Source of the DNA: Oscillibacter hominis
GTDB lineage: Bacteria > Bacillota > Clostridia > Oscillospirales > Oscillospiraceae
Reading direction: 5' to 3'
NCBI RefSeq assembly: GCF_014334055.1
Contig: NZ_CP060490.1
Span: 558,001 to 622,000, forward strand
Length of the DNA: 64,000 bases
The notes beneath the pieces are model-generated. The model saw only the letters and a list, made by a program, of their open reading frames with translations. It did no database searches and was not told the DNA's origin. Both the position numbers and the translations under genes were made by a program. Positions 52,101 to 60,763 of this stretch are shown in pieces (position 1 is the stretch's first letter; each line of letters begins with the position of its first letter).

Positions 52101-55100
52101 GCAATTGCGGTTTTCAGGTCGTTGATCTCTGTCTTATAGGTTTTAAAGTAGTCGAGAGCCGTCTTATTCTGACTCGCGGCAGCGGACTGGAATTTAACAC
52201 TGTCCGCGCCGTAGGCGATGCAGATGGAACCGCTGTCGCTAAATACGGCGGAGGCGATTTTGCCCAGCCCGATATCAAGCTTGCTCTGGCTGAGGAAGGG
52301 AATATTGTCTCCGGCAATGAAGCTGACGGGTACGGACAAGTTGAGGCTCTTCAGCCATGACATAACGCCCGTCTCGGTTTTGGACTCGGTAAGCTTGGAA
52401 ATGGAGAGGTTGATTTTGAACTCAGGGGTTTTGGTGCCGTCGGCCGCTACTCCATAGAGATACAGATTGTTCCGGCCCACCTTGAAAATCTCCGCGACCT
52501 GCAGGCTGGAGAAGAGGCCTGTGTCGGAGACTCTTTGGACCCCATTGTTGTTCTTTTGGCAGAGGTAGACCTTGCCCGTGCCGTGGCTGCCCCAGTTGAC
52601 GCGCGCGTCCAGGTCGATGACAGCCGCCGGTGCGCCGCTCTCCTGTTCCGCGGTGGTCAGCTTATAGAGCGTCAGGTCGGTGTTCCGGATGTCGTAGGCA
52701 AGGTGATTGGTGGTCAGCGTGGCGGACATGACATAGGGAGGCTCGGAATTTGCTGCGTACTCCAGTGTAACCCCCGTAAAGCGGCAGGTGGAGGATACGG
52801 TGCGCACGGCCTCAAAGTTGTAATAGTTCTTATGCGTGACCGAGATCAGCTGGCTGCCGTTGCCGACGCCCTGAAATACCGCCCGGCCGTATGTATCCGT
52901 GGGTTTGGTGACGCCGCCCACGGTGACGGCCGCTTCGGCAACGGCGTATCCGCCGCTCCGGGATGTGACGGTCACCACGAAATCGCCGGGTTCAATGCGG
53001 TACAGCTCCTGGTTGGCCACGGCGGTGACCGTCTCCTTGCCGCCCACCTTGACCCCGTTGACCAGAACGTCGCCCTGGGATACCTGGCGGTAGGGGATGT
53101 AAACGGTCATCGTCCCGCTCTGGGGCGACAGCCGCAGCCGGTTGTCCTGTTTAAGAACAGGGGTGGCATTGTAGTTATAGGTGCCTGTGGTGGACTTCCC
53201 AGTGCTGATGACGGTATTGGTGTAATCTGCAGTTGCCTTTACCGAGTTATCCAACAGCAGTTTGCCTTCGGTCAGTTTTGAGGCGCTGTCGATGGCGAAG
53301 GTGGCGCTCTGAGGCGTACCATCAATGGTATCCACGGTCTTGGCGTAGAACGCCGGGTGGTTCAGCTTGTCCACCTGCAAAACGCCCCGCTCCAGCCAGA
53401 AGGTGGGGAAGCACAAAATGCCGTTTTCGCTGTTGCAGGTGACATCCGCGGACTGATTGGCGTAAAGCGGAATGTTGTTTGAGAGATTCAGAAAGGACAG
53501 TGAGCAGTAGCTGCTGTCACCGGTATATGTGGCCACCGCCCAGAGATTCTTATATGGGTTTTGAATGAAAAGCCTTTCCGTTGAGCTGGACGCGGGGCGG
53601 GATAAGCGGAGGGTATCCCCTTTGTCAAAGGGTTCCCGGTACAGGACTTGATACTCGTGCAGCAGCGCGGCGCTCAGCCCGGTCTTCTCCAAAACAGTGG
53701 GATAGAAGAAGGTGGCGGGGCTTGCGGTCGGGGTGAGCTCCACGGTCTGCCCGGCATAGACATTGAAGGCATCATTTGTTCGCCCAATGTTATACTCTTT
53801 CACGGAAAAGGAACTGGTATTATAGGATATCTCATCCACAGGAAACCCACGGGTGGCGTCGGTGCGCTGAATGGCAACATATTTATTTACGCTGTCCGCC
53901 GAGAGGGAAAGACGGAGGGAGTCGCCCACGTTGACCGTGTAGGAGGTCATGGGGCGGCCTTCATACGTCTCGGCGGTGACGCCGTAGCTGTCATAGAAGG
54001 TGGGGTAGTAAAAGGTGACGTCGGAATCCGCCGCCGGGGAATACTCACCGGTGTGGCCGGCCTTTATGAAGGAATTGCCCCAAGTGCTTTCCGTATAGCT
54101 TGTCCTTCCAATGGTATCGGTCAGATAGTCGGCACAGCTGTAACGGGGAGTGCCCACAGTCCGGATTGTAGCGGCGGAGGAGCAGCTCTCCGGCACGGCC
54201 ATGCGCAGTGTGAAGCCGTTGGGCACGTTGACGTAGGTGAGGGGCAGGCCGTCATAGAGCCCACCGGTCAGGCCGTAGAGGTTGGAGTAGCAGGCGGGGT
54301 AGAAGAAGACGACGGTTCCGCTCACCGGGGTAAGCTCAAGGGTTTTTCCGGGGAAAAGGGTTTCCCCGCCCCAGTTGCTGTCTGAGAGCCCCACGCTGTT
54401 CATTGTACCGGTCTCATATGTCAGCATGCTGTAACGAGGAGTGCCGACAGTTTGGATTTTCAAGGATTTTATGGCCGCATCGGCAGGCAGACTGACCCGG
54501 AGCGTCTGGCCCATGGTGACCTCGTGCCGGGTGAGGGGCTTTCCCGCGCTGACCCGCTGGACCAAAAGCCCGGAGTCAAGCCATGCCTGCGGGGCTAAGA
54601 AATGCATGACCTCCTTGTTGGGAGAAACGTCAATGGTGCAGGCGGAGTTGAACGTATTCCTTCCCAAAGAGCTGGCGTTGGCGTAGTAGCTGTTTTTTAC
54701 CGTATCGTAAGATACGTATTCATAAGACAAATTCTCATAGGGGAACAAGGTGTAATTTTTCTGATCGGCGCCTGCTCCCAATTCCATATGCAGTGTCTGC
54801 TCAGGAGTCACCTCCGTTAAACAGATGGGGTCCCCCTTGCATACGGAGCACTGAAGGTCCAGATGGTAGGGCCAGTAACAGGTGATGGCCTCCGCTTGAG
54901 GAGAGACCTCCAGCGTGGTGCCGCCGTCAAAAGAGTGGTTGGAATTTTGCGCGATGGCGTAGTTCGCAATGGAAAAGCTGTCGTTGTAGTTGAAGTAGCT
55001 GTACTCCGTCTTGGCGGTCCAGCGAAGGGTATACCTGCTGCCCGCAGGGGCGTTGGCCACGATGCGGCTGCCCACCGGGACCTCCATGGTTTTGACGGCG

Positions 55101-55459
55101 GGGGTGACGTTGGTCACAAGGGTCATATCCTTGCTTTGGTAAAGCACGTTCAGGGCGGTTACGGCGGTGATGACGGCGGATTCTCCCGCCTTCAGAGAAA
55201 AGGTGTTTCGGCTCTCGGGCGAGAGATAGGCGCAGTAATCGGATGTGCCGTCTTCACTGTAGTGGGTGGTGAAGTAGCCGCAGCTCTCCGCGTTCTCGAT
55301 GCGGTCGACGCGGATCAGTTGGTTGTCGCTTGCTTGGTTGGTGAAGCGGTAGCTCTCTCCCGCGCTCATCGTGACTTGGAGCTCCTCCGCCATGGCAGTG
55401 GTGATCAGCGGCAGGATCAGCAGGGCTGCCAATATCAGGATTCGTTTCATTTGTTTCAT
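49184..55459 (-). CDS. Giant exported repeat protein with CARDB domains
   Basis: A 2091-residue secreted protein. It has a signal peptide (1-24, ending AMA) and about five or six related modules of roughly 110-130 residues in the first 700, each with a strand like FFYP(A/T) followed by G(D/Q)TLRLSLPA and TVGTPRYS. A carboxypeptidase-regulatory-like domain follows (about 795-885), then a helical middle (about 1080-1140) and a strand-rich region (1430-1760) resembling propeller blades (SWSSPAILWDNGTADFYPVV). Two CARDB-like Ig domains (about 1770-1865 and 1876-1990) and a terminal beta domain end the chain. It has no SLH, LPXTG or lipobox, so attachment is unclear. GGAGGGAG precedes the ATG at good spacing. 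Likely an adhesin or matrix protein; the ligand is unknown. Confidence 0.85.
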   Translation of the reverse strand: MKQMKRILILAALLILPLITTAMAEELQVTMSAGESYRFTNQASDNQLIRVDRIENAESCGYFTTHYSEDGTSDYCAYLSPESRNTFSLKAGESAVITAVTALNVLYQSKDMTLVTNVTPAVKTMEVPVGSRIVANAPAGSRYTLRWTAKTEYSYFNYNDSFSIANYAIAQNSNHSFDGGTTLEVSPQAEAITCYWPYHLDLQCSVCKGDPICLTEVTPEQTLHMELGAGADQKNYTLFPYENLSYEYVSYDTVKNSYYANASSLGRNTFNSACTIDVSPNKEVMHFLAPQAWLDSGLLVQRVSAGKPLTRHEVTMGQTLRVSLPADAAIKSLKIQTVGTPRYSMLTYETGTMNSVGLSDSNWGGETLFPGKTLELTPVSGTVVFFYPACYSNLYGLTGGLYDGLPLTYVNVPNGFTLRMAVPESCSSAATIRTVGTPRYSCADYLTDTIGRTSYTESTWGNSFIKAGHTGEYSPAADSDVTFYYPTFYDSYGVTAETYEGRPMTSYTVNVGDSLRLSLSADSVNKYVAIQRTDATRGFPVDEISYNTSSFSVKEYNIGRTNDAFNVYAGQTVELTPTASPATFFYPTVLEKTGLSAALLHEYQVLYREPFDKGDTLRLSRPASSSTERLFIQNPYKNLWAVATYTGDSSYCSLSFLNLSNNIPLYANQSADVTCNSENGILCFPTFWLERGVLQVDKLNHPAFYAKTVDTIDGTPQSATFAIDSASKLTEGKLLLDNSVKATADYTNTVISTGKSTTGTYNYNATPVLKQDNRLRLSPQSGTMTVYIPYRQVSQGDVLVNGVKVGGKETVTAVANQELYRIEPGDFVVTVTSRSGGYAVAEAAVTVGGVTKPTDTYGRAVFQGVGNGSQLISVTHKNYYNFEAVRTVSSTCRFTGVTLEYAANSEPPYVMSATLTTNHLAYDIRNTDLTLYKLTTAEQESGAPAAVIDLDARVNWGSHGTGKVYLCQKNNNGVQRVSDTGLFSSLQVAEIFKVGRNNLYLYGVAADGTKTPEFKINLSISKLTESKTETGVMSWLKSLNLSVPVSFIAGDNIPFLSQSKLDIGLGKIASAVFSDSGSICIAYGADSVKFQSAAASQNKTALDYFKTYKTEINDLKTAIASKNQTDISNKLAALDAKTGYKPVTASTATNTADWKKPTLNLKGYAQIDKINGEWQLTELSILVTGTSKILNMDVLNKQFVIGYVPIYVEISLKGSVSATGGVKYINYEVTVPLSVSGKTGVSAGAGVGICKVAQVGVTGSGDLSAKMDFSNSSIGTSVDGKVKIDMDTLVSLNGSLGLEAKILGQTIGSTTFAKGTYVLYPTSTKSGAAYALMPADGSDPAALTLDLGSMDLSTPLGAEDRSYLNYSSRWLGGQPQISTFASFTQRAERQILTNVPLETEPLLTDIGGQQVLLWLMDNPERNDRDRTTLVWSVYDKDLDSWSSPAILWDNGTADFYPVVQGDWVVWQKLSRSMTEETVSINDMALCSEIVAAHWNGAGFDVPVLLTDDQVLDYQPAVASSNGKTAVVWTKNSENNILGVSGTSSIVARVLGDDGTWGEPVVLTDGRGAITGLSASYSGTNLLVAFSESPDQQLDSLSDQNVVLLTLDDTGTVTTDLVAEQASHPQLVELNGQCALFFSQDGAIRYLTDLSGSRDLSTALEEGTVPSGEYAVSVNHSGGAVVLWSTAGESSVEVFGAYYDGSSWSRDIQFSSGAYRAAKPTGLFSDDGTLDLAYVRSEELVGTDEEGVQTVTYLSNLCTLQIVPSCDLAVTGFHYDSSKVCSGANLEAGFTVTNCGELAVDAVQAHLYTLDHSIDKTVTLSALDVGASGDFAIPFTVPGSLTYQDFTLEVTPIVSGQPDLDLTPDNNTASATIGGCDLVVSDVQTASIQAADSSVESHRLWAMVSNTGLADCAGATVELRESSPEGKVLATQTLGALAPGEQAMVSYELQIDRGEDVRAFQQFYIVVRCEQEQFAGNNTALYRMERTESTILSQVDTVTPDPADSRRLTVNGTLTNDTANTVSGSVYCAAYSADGALLGLSAADQYQLNNYESAACSFTLTLTANWDEGCTVKLIYLDAETLSPISAIVEPD

Positions 55460-55499
55460 CGTACCAGGTCTCCCTCCAGGTAGTTTGGTTATATTTTTG

Positions 55500-55527
55500 A
55501 GTATAGCATAAATAATTTTGCTGTAAA
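55500..55527 (-). promoter_or_regulatory. Promoter of the giant CARDB protein gene
   Basis: TTTACA (55527-55522) and TATACT (55505-55500) on the minus strand are 16 bp apart, about 45 nt before the start. Confidence 0.65.
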
Positions 55528-55634
55528 GCGTAACTGCAGGAAAATCCTGTAAAAGGTTGGATTATCCTAAGAAAGAAAAGACATAATATTAATTTATGTA
55601 AATGAAATCCGCAGAGATGCTGCTTGGATCAAAA

Positions 55635-55665
55635 TCAGGCCCGCCGGCAGCGCCGGCGGGCCTGA
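55635..55665 (-). terminator. Terminator after the second ABC permease gene
   Basis: A 14-bp stem (55635-55648/55652-55665) with a 3-nt loop lies about 12 bases after the stop. The U-run is short (GAUUUUGAU). Confidence 0.7.
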
Positions 55666-55676
55666 AATGGATCATG

Positions 55677-58334
55677 CTATTCTGCTTCCCGCAGGCGCTC
55701 CACCACGGTGGAGCGGGCCACGGAGCGGTAGACCGCCAAGGGCACCACACAGCCCAAGACGGCGAACAGGGGCATGAGCACCAAAATGGGGGAGACGGTA
55801 AAGCGGTAGGTGAAAAACCAGAACATGCTTTCCATGGCCGCGGACATCAGTGGCCCCATGACCAGTGTCAGCAGCAGCGAAAACAGGACGGAGCCCAGGG
55901 CATAGAAGAGCCCCTCGTACACCAGCATCCGCTTGAGCTGCTTTCCGGTCATGCCGATGGATTGGAGCACGGCGAATTCCCGTTTGCGGGTGATGATGCC
56001 GGTGAGCACGGCGTTAAAAAAGTTCAGCACGCCCACAAGGCCCACAATAAAGCTCAGCGCGCCGCCTAACATCAGGAACATGGAGCGGAAGCTCTCAAAT
56101 TCCTCCGCATAGGTGGCCTTGCTCTCATAGTCAAACTGGGGGTTCTGGGTTTCCGTGTAGTCGGCCAGGAAGGACTCCATGGCGCTGTCCGCGCCGTCGT
56201 CCGCAGCGTCAAAGGCATAGAGCATCACGCTGTCGGTGCCGGTATCCTGGATGAAGGTCTGGTCGTTCAGCACGAACTCGTCACTGCCATAGTAGCGGTA
56301 GCTCAGCGTGCTGGGCACGCTGACCAGCGCCGCCACCTCGTAGTCGATGTCCCGGTAGTTGACCGCCCGGGCACACCAGGGCTCATCCTCCGGAATGCCG
56401 CCCTCATACACCTCACCGGTGAGTGGGTTGTAGTATTCGAACTCCTCCACATACCGCAGCGTGACGGTATCGCCCAGCCTGGCCCAGTGGGAGTTCATCT
56501 CCGGCTTACCGTAGTCATCCTCGAAATAGACCGCAGCGATGGAGCGGGAGCCGGGTTCGTAAAGCTTGGAGAGGTCGCCCTCCAGCACGCTCAGAATATC
56601 CAGGGCAAAGCGCTCCATTCCGTAGAGCTGGGCGGTATCCACCAGCTTCCCGCTGTCGGAGCGCTCCATGTTCTCCACGAGCAGGTCCAGATCTTCAGGG
56701 CTGTTCCACTTGCTCCAGATGCTGCGGTAGTAGTCCTCGTCCACGAACTCCTGGACCGCGGAGGTGCGGCCGTAGACCTTGCCGCCGCCCGCAATGCCGC
56801 CCTGGGCGGTTATGTCGTCGATGACCTCCTGGGGCAGCGCCATATCCCTGTTGAAGGCATCGCCGCCGGTCTGAAAACACCCGGCGTCGCCCACAATGAA
56901 GTCCGCCACCATGTTGCGCAGGTATTTGTCCATGTCAAAGCCGCCCGTAAAGGTGACGGTCATGTTCAGCAGAACCACCGCAAGGGAGAGGGAGAGCACC
57001 GTCACAACGGTTTTGCTGCGGCTGCGGCCCAGGTTGGCCCTGGCCATGGAGAAAAGGGACACGCCCTTGCCGGATTTTCTTAATTTGCGCTTGATGGAAC
57101 CGCCCTCGGTGTAGCGCACGGCCTCAATGGGGGAGACCCGGGCGGCCATGCGGCCGGGTTTGCGGCAGGAGAGCAGCACCGTCACCAGGGAGAAGCCGGC
57201 CGCCGCCGCAAAGATCATCGGGTTCAGCGAAACCACGCTGACAACGCCGTTGAGCCGGGAGATGATGACCGGCGTCAGCTTGGCCCCCACCAGCCATCCT
57301 AAGATCAATCCAATGGGGATTCCCGCGGCGCTCAGCACCAGCGCCTGCTGGCGGATGATGCGCCTGAGCTGGCGGGGCGTGGTGCCGATGGTCTTCAAAA
57401 GGCCGTAAAAGCGGATGTCGTTGGTGACGGAGATCTGGAATACGTTGTAAATGATGAGATAGCCGGTGAAGACGATCAAAAGCAGCATGGCCGCGATGGC
57501 GAGCACTGTGGCGGGGTCCATGCTGTCCGATAGCTGGGCGCCGGAATAGCCCCAGTTGACGCCGATGAGGATGTAGTTGTCGCCCAGGGACCGGCTCTCA
57601 CTTTGATAGCCGTGGTTTTGCAGCACCTGGTTCATGTCCCGGTCAATGTGCAGGGAGTTTTTGAACATCACGTCCAGGCCCCAGGTGCCGGAGTTGTCCT
57701 GGGAATTGTTGGGGTCCACGCCCAACTCGGAGAGGACCTCGTTTACCCGGCTTTCGGGGATCAGTATGTGGTTGGCCACAATGGCCTCGTCATAGTCCCA
57801 CCAGCCGCACAGGCGGAAGGTCTGAGTGGTGGGCTTGCCGTCCACATAAAAGGTCACGGTGAACTGGGCGCCAAGCTCCGGCTCCACCCCAAGAAGCTCC
57901 AGCACATGGGTATCGGTGGCCGCCTCGTCGGTGCCCTCCTGGGGCAGGCGGCCCTCCACCGGGTCGCAGTACATCCAGTGGGCCTGGGTTTCATCGGAAT
58001 AGCCCACCTCCACATGGCTTTTGTTGAAGGGGATGTCCGTGGGCATGCCCAAAAAGCGGCGCAATCCCCACTGCTGGATGACCGGATCATCCTTAAGATC
58101 GTTGAACTGCTCTTCACTCAGGTATTTGAAGGTGCCGTGGCTCCAGCCGCCGCACTGGCGGAAGTTGGACTGCTGGAAGCCGTCGTTGATGGACATGGCG
58201 ATGGTAAAGAGGGAAGTGAACAGCACCGTGGTGAGGGCAATGGCCACAGTGGCCACTAAGTTCCGGGTTTTGGAGGCTTTCATCGACTGGCTTCCCAGGT
58301 GCCGGATGCACTTGCCGTTGGAGACTTTGACCAT
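55677..58334 (-). CDS. ABC transporter permease, double-FtsX type
   Basis: An 885-residue permease with an N-terminal helix (about 25-45), an extracytoplasmic region, an FtsX block (about 265-400), a second long external region (about 470-760) and a C-terminal FtsX block (about 770-880). Members of this group export or displace antimicrobial peptides or lipids, usually paired with a MacB-type ATPase as here. I choose ATG 58334 (AAGGGG upstream) rather than the GTG nine bases before it. The start overlaps the end of the ATPase gene. The architecture differs from the ten-helix BceB at 27025, so the two modules are not duplicates. Confidence 0.88.
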   Translation of the reverse strand: MVKVSNGKCIRHLGSQSMKASKTRNLVATVAIALTTVLFTSLFTIAMSINDGFQQSNFRQCGGWSHGTFKYLSEEQFNDLKDDPVIQQWGLRRFLGMPTDIPFNKSHVEVGYSDETQAHWMYCDPVEGRLPQEGTDEAATDTHVLELLGVEPELGAQFTVTFYVDGKPTTQTFRLCGWWDYDEAIVANHILIPESRVNEVLSELGVDPNNSQDNSGTWGLDVMFKNSLHIDRDMNQVLQNHGYQSESRSLGDNYILIGVNWGYSGAQLSDSMDPATVLAIAAMLLLIVFTGYLIIYNVFQISVTNDIRFYGLLKTIGTTPRQLRRIIRQQALVLSAAGIPIGLILGWLVGAKLTPVIISRLNGVVSVVSLNPMIFAAAAGFSLVTVLLSCRKPGRMAARVSPIEAVRYTEGGSIKRKLRKSGKGVSLFSMARANLGRSRSKTVVTVLSLSLAVVLLNMTVTFTGGFDMDKYLRNMVADFIVGDAGCFQTGGDAFNRDMALPQEVIDDITAQGGIAGGGKVYGRTSAVQEFVDEDYYRSIWSKWNSPEDLDLLVENMERSDSGKLVDTAQLYGMERFALDILSVLEGDLSKLYEPGSRSIAAVYFEDDYGKPEMNSHWARLGDTVTLRYVEEFEYYNPLTGEVYEGGIPEDEPWCARAVNYRDIDYEVAALVSVPSTLSYRYYGSDEFVLNDQTFIQDTGTDSVMLYAFDAADDGADSAMESFLADYTETQNPQFDYESKATYAEEFESFRSMFLMLGGALSFIVGLVGVLNFFNAVLTGIITRKREFAVLQSIGMTGKQLKRMLVYEGLFYALGSVLFSLLLTLVMGPLMSAAMESMFWFFTYRFTVSPILVLMPLFAVLGCVVPLAVYRSVARSTVVERLREAE

Positions 58335-58339
58335 GGCGC

Positions 58340-59011
58340 TCACCCCTTCACCACAATCCGGCCGTCCTCGATGCGGATGACGCGGTCCGCCATCTGGGCC
58401 AGCTCTTCGTTGTGGGTGATCATGACGATGGTCTGGCTGAACTTCTGGCCCGTGACCTTCAAAAGGCCCATCACGTCCTGGCTGGTGCGGGAGTCCAGGT
58501 TGCCGGTGGGCTCGTCGGCCAGGACAATGGCGGGCTTAGCCGCCAGGGCCCGGGCGATTGCCACCCGCTGCTGCTGGCCGCCGGAGAGGTTGTTGGGCAG
58601 GTTCTGGAGCTTGCTCTCCAGTCCCAGAATATCGATGATCCGTCCAACATACTCCTCGTCCGGCGCCTCACCGTCCAACTGGATGGGCAGGACGATGTTC
58701 TCGCGCACATTCAGCACCGGCACCAGGTTGTAGTTCTGGAACACAAAGCCGATCTTCCGCCGGCGGAAGATGGTCAGCTCTTCATCCTTAAGAGCCGAAA
58801 GCTCCCTGCCGTCCACGGTGACGGTGCCGCCCGTCGGGCGATCCAGCCCGCCCAGCATGTGGAGCAGGGTGGACTTGCCGGAGCCGGATGTACCCACCAC
58901 AGCGACGAATTCGCCTTTTTCCACCCGCAGGTCCACACCGTCCAGGGCGTGGACCGCGGTCTCGCCGCTGCCGTAAATCTTGGTCAGTGCCTTTGTTTCT
59001 AAGATGGTCAT
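58340..59011 (-). CDS. ABC transporter ATP-binding protein (MacB/LolD type)
   Basis: A 223-residue ATPase: Walker A GTSGSGKSTLLHM, Q-loop VFQNYNLVP, signature LSGGQQQRVA, Walker B PAIVLADEPTGNLD and MITHNEELA. It energises the adjacent permease. GGAGG precedes the ATG eight bases away. A 12-bp inverted repeat and a response-regulator-type palindrome fill the leader, so it is likely induced by the regulator encoded upstream. Confidence 0.93.
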   Translation of the reverse strand: MTILETKALTKIYGSGETAVHALDGVDLRVEKGEFVAVVGTSGSGKSTLLHMLGGLDRPTGGTVTVDGRELSALKDEELTIFRRRKIGFVFQNYNLVPVLNVRENIVLPIQLDGEAPDEEYVGRIIDILGLESKLQNLPNNLSGGQQQRVAIARALAAKPAIVLADEPTGNLDSRTSQDVMGLLKVTGQKFSQTIVMITHNEELAQMADRVIRIEDGRIVVKG

Positions 59012-59034
59012 GCTTTTTACCTCCGATGATGGAA

Positions 59035-59063
59035 AGAGTCTGTATCACTACGATACAGACTCT
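59035..59063 (-). promoter_or_regulatory. 12-bp inverted repeat in the ABC gene leader
   Basis: AGAGTCTGTATC and its complement flank a 5-base loop. It could be a repressor operator or an attenuator hairpin; a U-run is weak, so a protein-binding site is slightly more likely. Confidence 0.5.
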
Positions 59064-59096
59064 ATCACGGCATTCTTTCCACTTTCTTTCTGAAAT

Positions 59097-59112
59097 CTTA
59101 CAGTTCTGCAAG
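59097..59112 (-). promoter_or_regulatory. Response-regulator palindrome shared with the first BceAB-type module
   Basis: The minus strand reads CTTGCAGAACTGTAAG, an imperfect palindrome. Fourteen of its sixteen bases match the site at 26163-26178, and the two bases on its 3' side also match. It sits between the kinase stop and the ABC gene. Confidence 0.68.
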
Positions 59113-59114
59113 AT

Positions 59115-60023
59115 TTACGGTTCTCTTGGAAGAAACAGGGAAAACACAGACCCTTTCCCCAGTGTGGAGGCGGCCTTGATGTACCCGCCCTGGCCCTGGG
59201 CGATCTGCCGGGCAAGATACAGCCCCAGTCCCGTGCCCTCATGGCCGCTGACAGCGGGGGACCGGTAGAACCGACCAAAGACCTTGGGCAGCTCCTCCTC
59301 GCGGATGCCCATGCCCGTGTCCGCCACGTCGACGCGGCAGAAGAGGGGATAGGAGGTGAGGCGGACCGTGACGGTGCCTCCGGCCGCGGTGTATTTCACC
59401 GCGTTGTCCAGGAGGTTGTAGAGGGCTTCCGCGGTCCATTTGGGGTCAAAGCAGGCTGTGTCTTCAAAGGGCTGCAGCTTCAGCTCAATACCCTTGGCCT
59501 GGGCTTTGGGCGCCGCTTGGGCGACCGTGCGCTCCACTGTGGGAAGCACCGGGGCGGAAATCGGGCGGAGGGCCAGAATGCCCGTTTCCAGACGGGAGAC
59601 CTTCACCAGGGCGTCGATGAGAAAGCGGAGCTTTTCCGCCTGGGTGGTCAGGGCCTTTACGCAGTCCCGGCCCTCAGAGGTCAGTTCCTGCTCAGAGAGC
59701 AGCTGGGCGTAGAGGAGGATGTTGGCGATGGGCGTTTTCGTCTGGTGGGAGATGTCGCTGATCATGGATTTGATCTTGTCCTTCTCCGAGGAAAGGTTCC
59801 GGGCGGAAACGGCGGAGGCGGTGAGGTAGTGGGCCAGTTTGGTCTCCACGGCGGAGAGGCGGCTTTCGTCAAAATCCCGCTCAATGAAAGAGCCGTTCAT
59901 GGCCTGGTCCAGCATCCGGTCCATTTCGCCGAGAATGCGGCTCAGGCGCAGGCGGTCATGGGCCATCACGGCGGCTGCGGCAAGGATCGCGCCAACCGCG
60001 GCTAAGAGCAGCGCCTTATCCAT
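59115..60023 (-). CDS. Sensor histidine kinase with one membrane helix
   Basis: A 302-residue kinase: a membrane helix (3-22), a short linker, HisKA with the phospho-acceptor in SDISHQTKTPIANILLY near residue 95, and a GHKL ATPase with LLDNAVKYT, ADTGMGIREEELPK and GTGLGLYLA. It has no extracytoplasmic sensor domain, so the associated ABC transporter or the membrane is a likely signal source. It overlaps the response-regulator gene by eight bases and is coupled to it. Confidence 0.92.
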   Translation of the reverse strand: MDKALLLAAVGAILAAAAVMAHDRLRLSRILGEMDRMLDQAMNGSFIERDFDESRLSAVETKLAHYLTASAVSARNLSSEKDKIKSMISDISHQTKTPIANILLYAQLLSEQELTSEGRDCVKALTTQAEKLRFLIDALVKVSRLETGILALRPISAPVLPTVERTVAQAAPKAQAKGIELKLQPFEDTACFDPKWTAEALYNLLDNAVKYTAAGGTVTVRLTSYPLFCRVDVADTGMGIREEELPKVFGRFYRSPAVSGHEGTGLGLYLARQIAQGQGGYIKAASTLGKGSVFSLFLPREP

Positions 60024-60699
60024 TTCCGTTCACCGCCCAGGTGTAGCCGATGCCGTAGACCGTCTTGATGTAAGCGGGCCTGGAGGGCACGTCCTCCAAT
60101 TTGTCCCGGAGCCGCTTGACCGTGACGGAGAGGGCATTTTCATCCACAAAGTCCGCGCCGTCGGTCCAGATGCGGTCCACTAACTGCTCCCGCCGCAGGG
60201 TCTGGCCCCGGTTCTCCACCAGCATCCGCAGGAGCTTTTGCTCCGTGCGGCTCAACTCCACGGCCATGCCGCCCTTTGAAAATTCCATCCGGTCAAAGTC
60301 AAACTGGAAGGCATCCAGGCTCACCCGGTTTTCCGGATGGACTGTCCGGCGCAGCTGGGCATTGACCCTGGCCCGGAGCACGGCCAGGGAAAAGGGCTTG
60401 GTGATGTAGTCGTCGGCGCCTAACTCCAATCCGGCCACGATGTCGGTCTCCAGGTCGTTGGCCGTCAGCAGGATCACCGGCGTGGTGCCGGCGCGGCGCA
60501 GCTCCTGCAAAAAATCCAGCCCGCTGCCGTCGGGCAGGTTGATGTCCAGGATGATGAGGTCAAAGGATTGATTGGAAAGCTGCCGGCGCGCGGAGGATAG
60601 GTCGAAACACTGGGTGAGGCTGGTGCCCTCCCCCTTCAGGGCCAGGCAGATGCCGCTGCTGAGGGCACGGTCGTCCTCTACCACCAGAAGTTGATTCAT
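60016..60699 (-). CDS. OmpR-type response regulator
   Basis: A 227-residue regulator: receiver 1-115 with acidic pocket EDD, phospho-acceptor in LIILDINLPDGSG and Lys in YITKPFSLAV, then a winged-helix domain (about 130-225, ELSRTEQKLLRMLVENRGQTLRREQLVDRIW). I choose ATG 60699 (GGAG upstream) over the longer frame. It heads the operon regulator-kinase, with the ABC pair behind a separate leader. Confidence 0.93.
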   Translation of the reverse strand: MNQLLVVEDDRALSSGICLALKGEGTSLTQCFDLSSARRQLSNQSFDLIILDINLPDGSGLDFLQELRRAGTTPVILLTANDLETDIVAGLELGADDYITKPFSLAVLRARVNAQLRRTVHPENRVSLDAFQFDFDRMEFSKGGMAVELSRTEQKLLRMLVENRGQTLRREQLVDRIWTDGADFVDENALSVTVKRLRDKLEDVPSRPAYIKTVYGIGYTWAVNGNG

Positions 60700-60734
60700 A
60701 GCAGAAGGTTCTCCTTTCCGGAATTGTCTGGTTA

Positions 60735-60763
60735 ACAGTAGCACAGCCAGCCCAAATTTGCAA
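60735..60763 (-). promoter_or_regulatory. Promoter of the second two-component operon
   Basis: TTGCAA (60763-60758) and TACTGT (60740-60735) on the minus strand are 17 bp apart. Confidence 0.5.
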
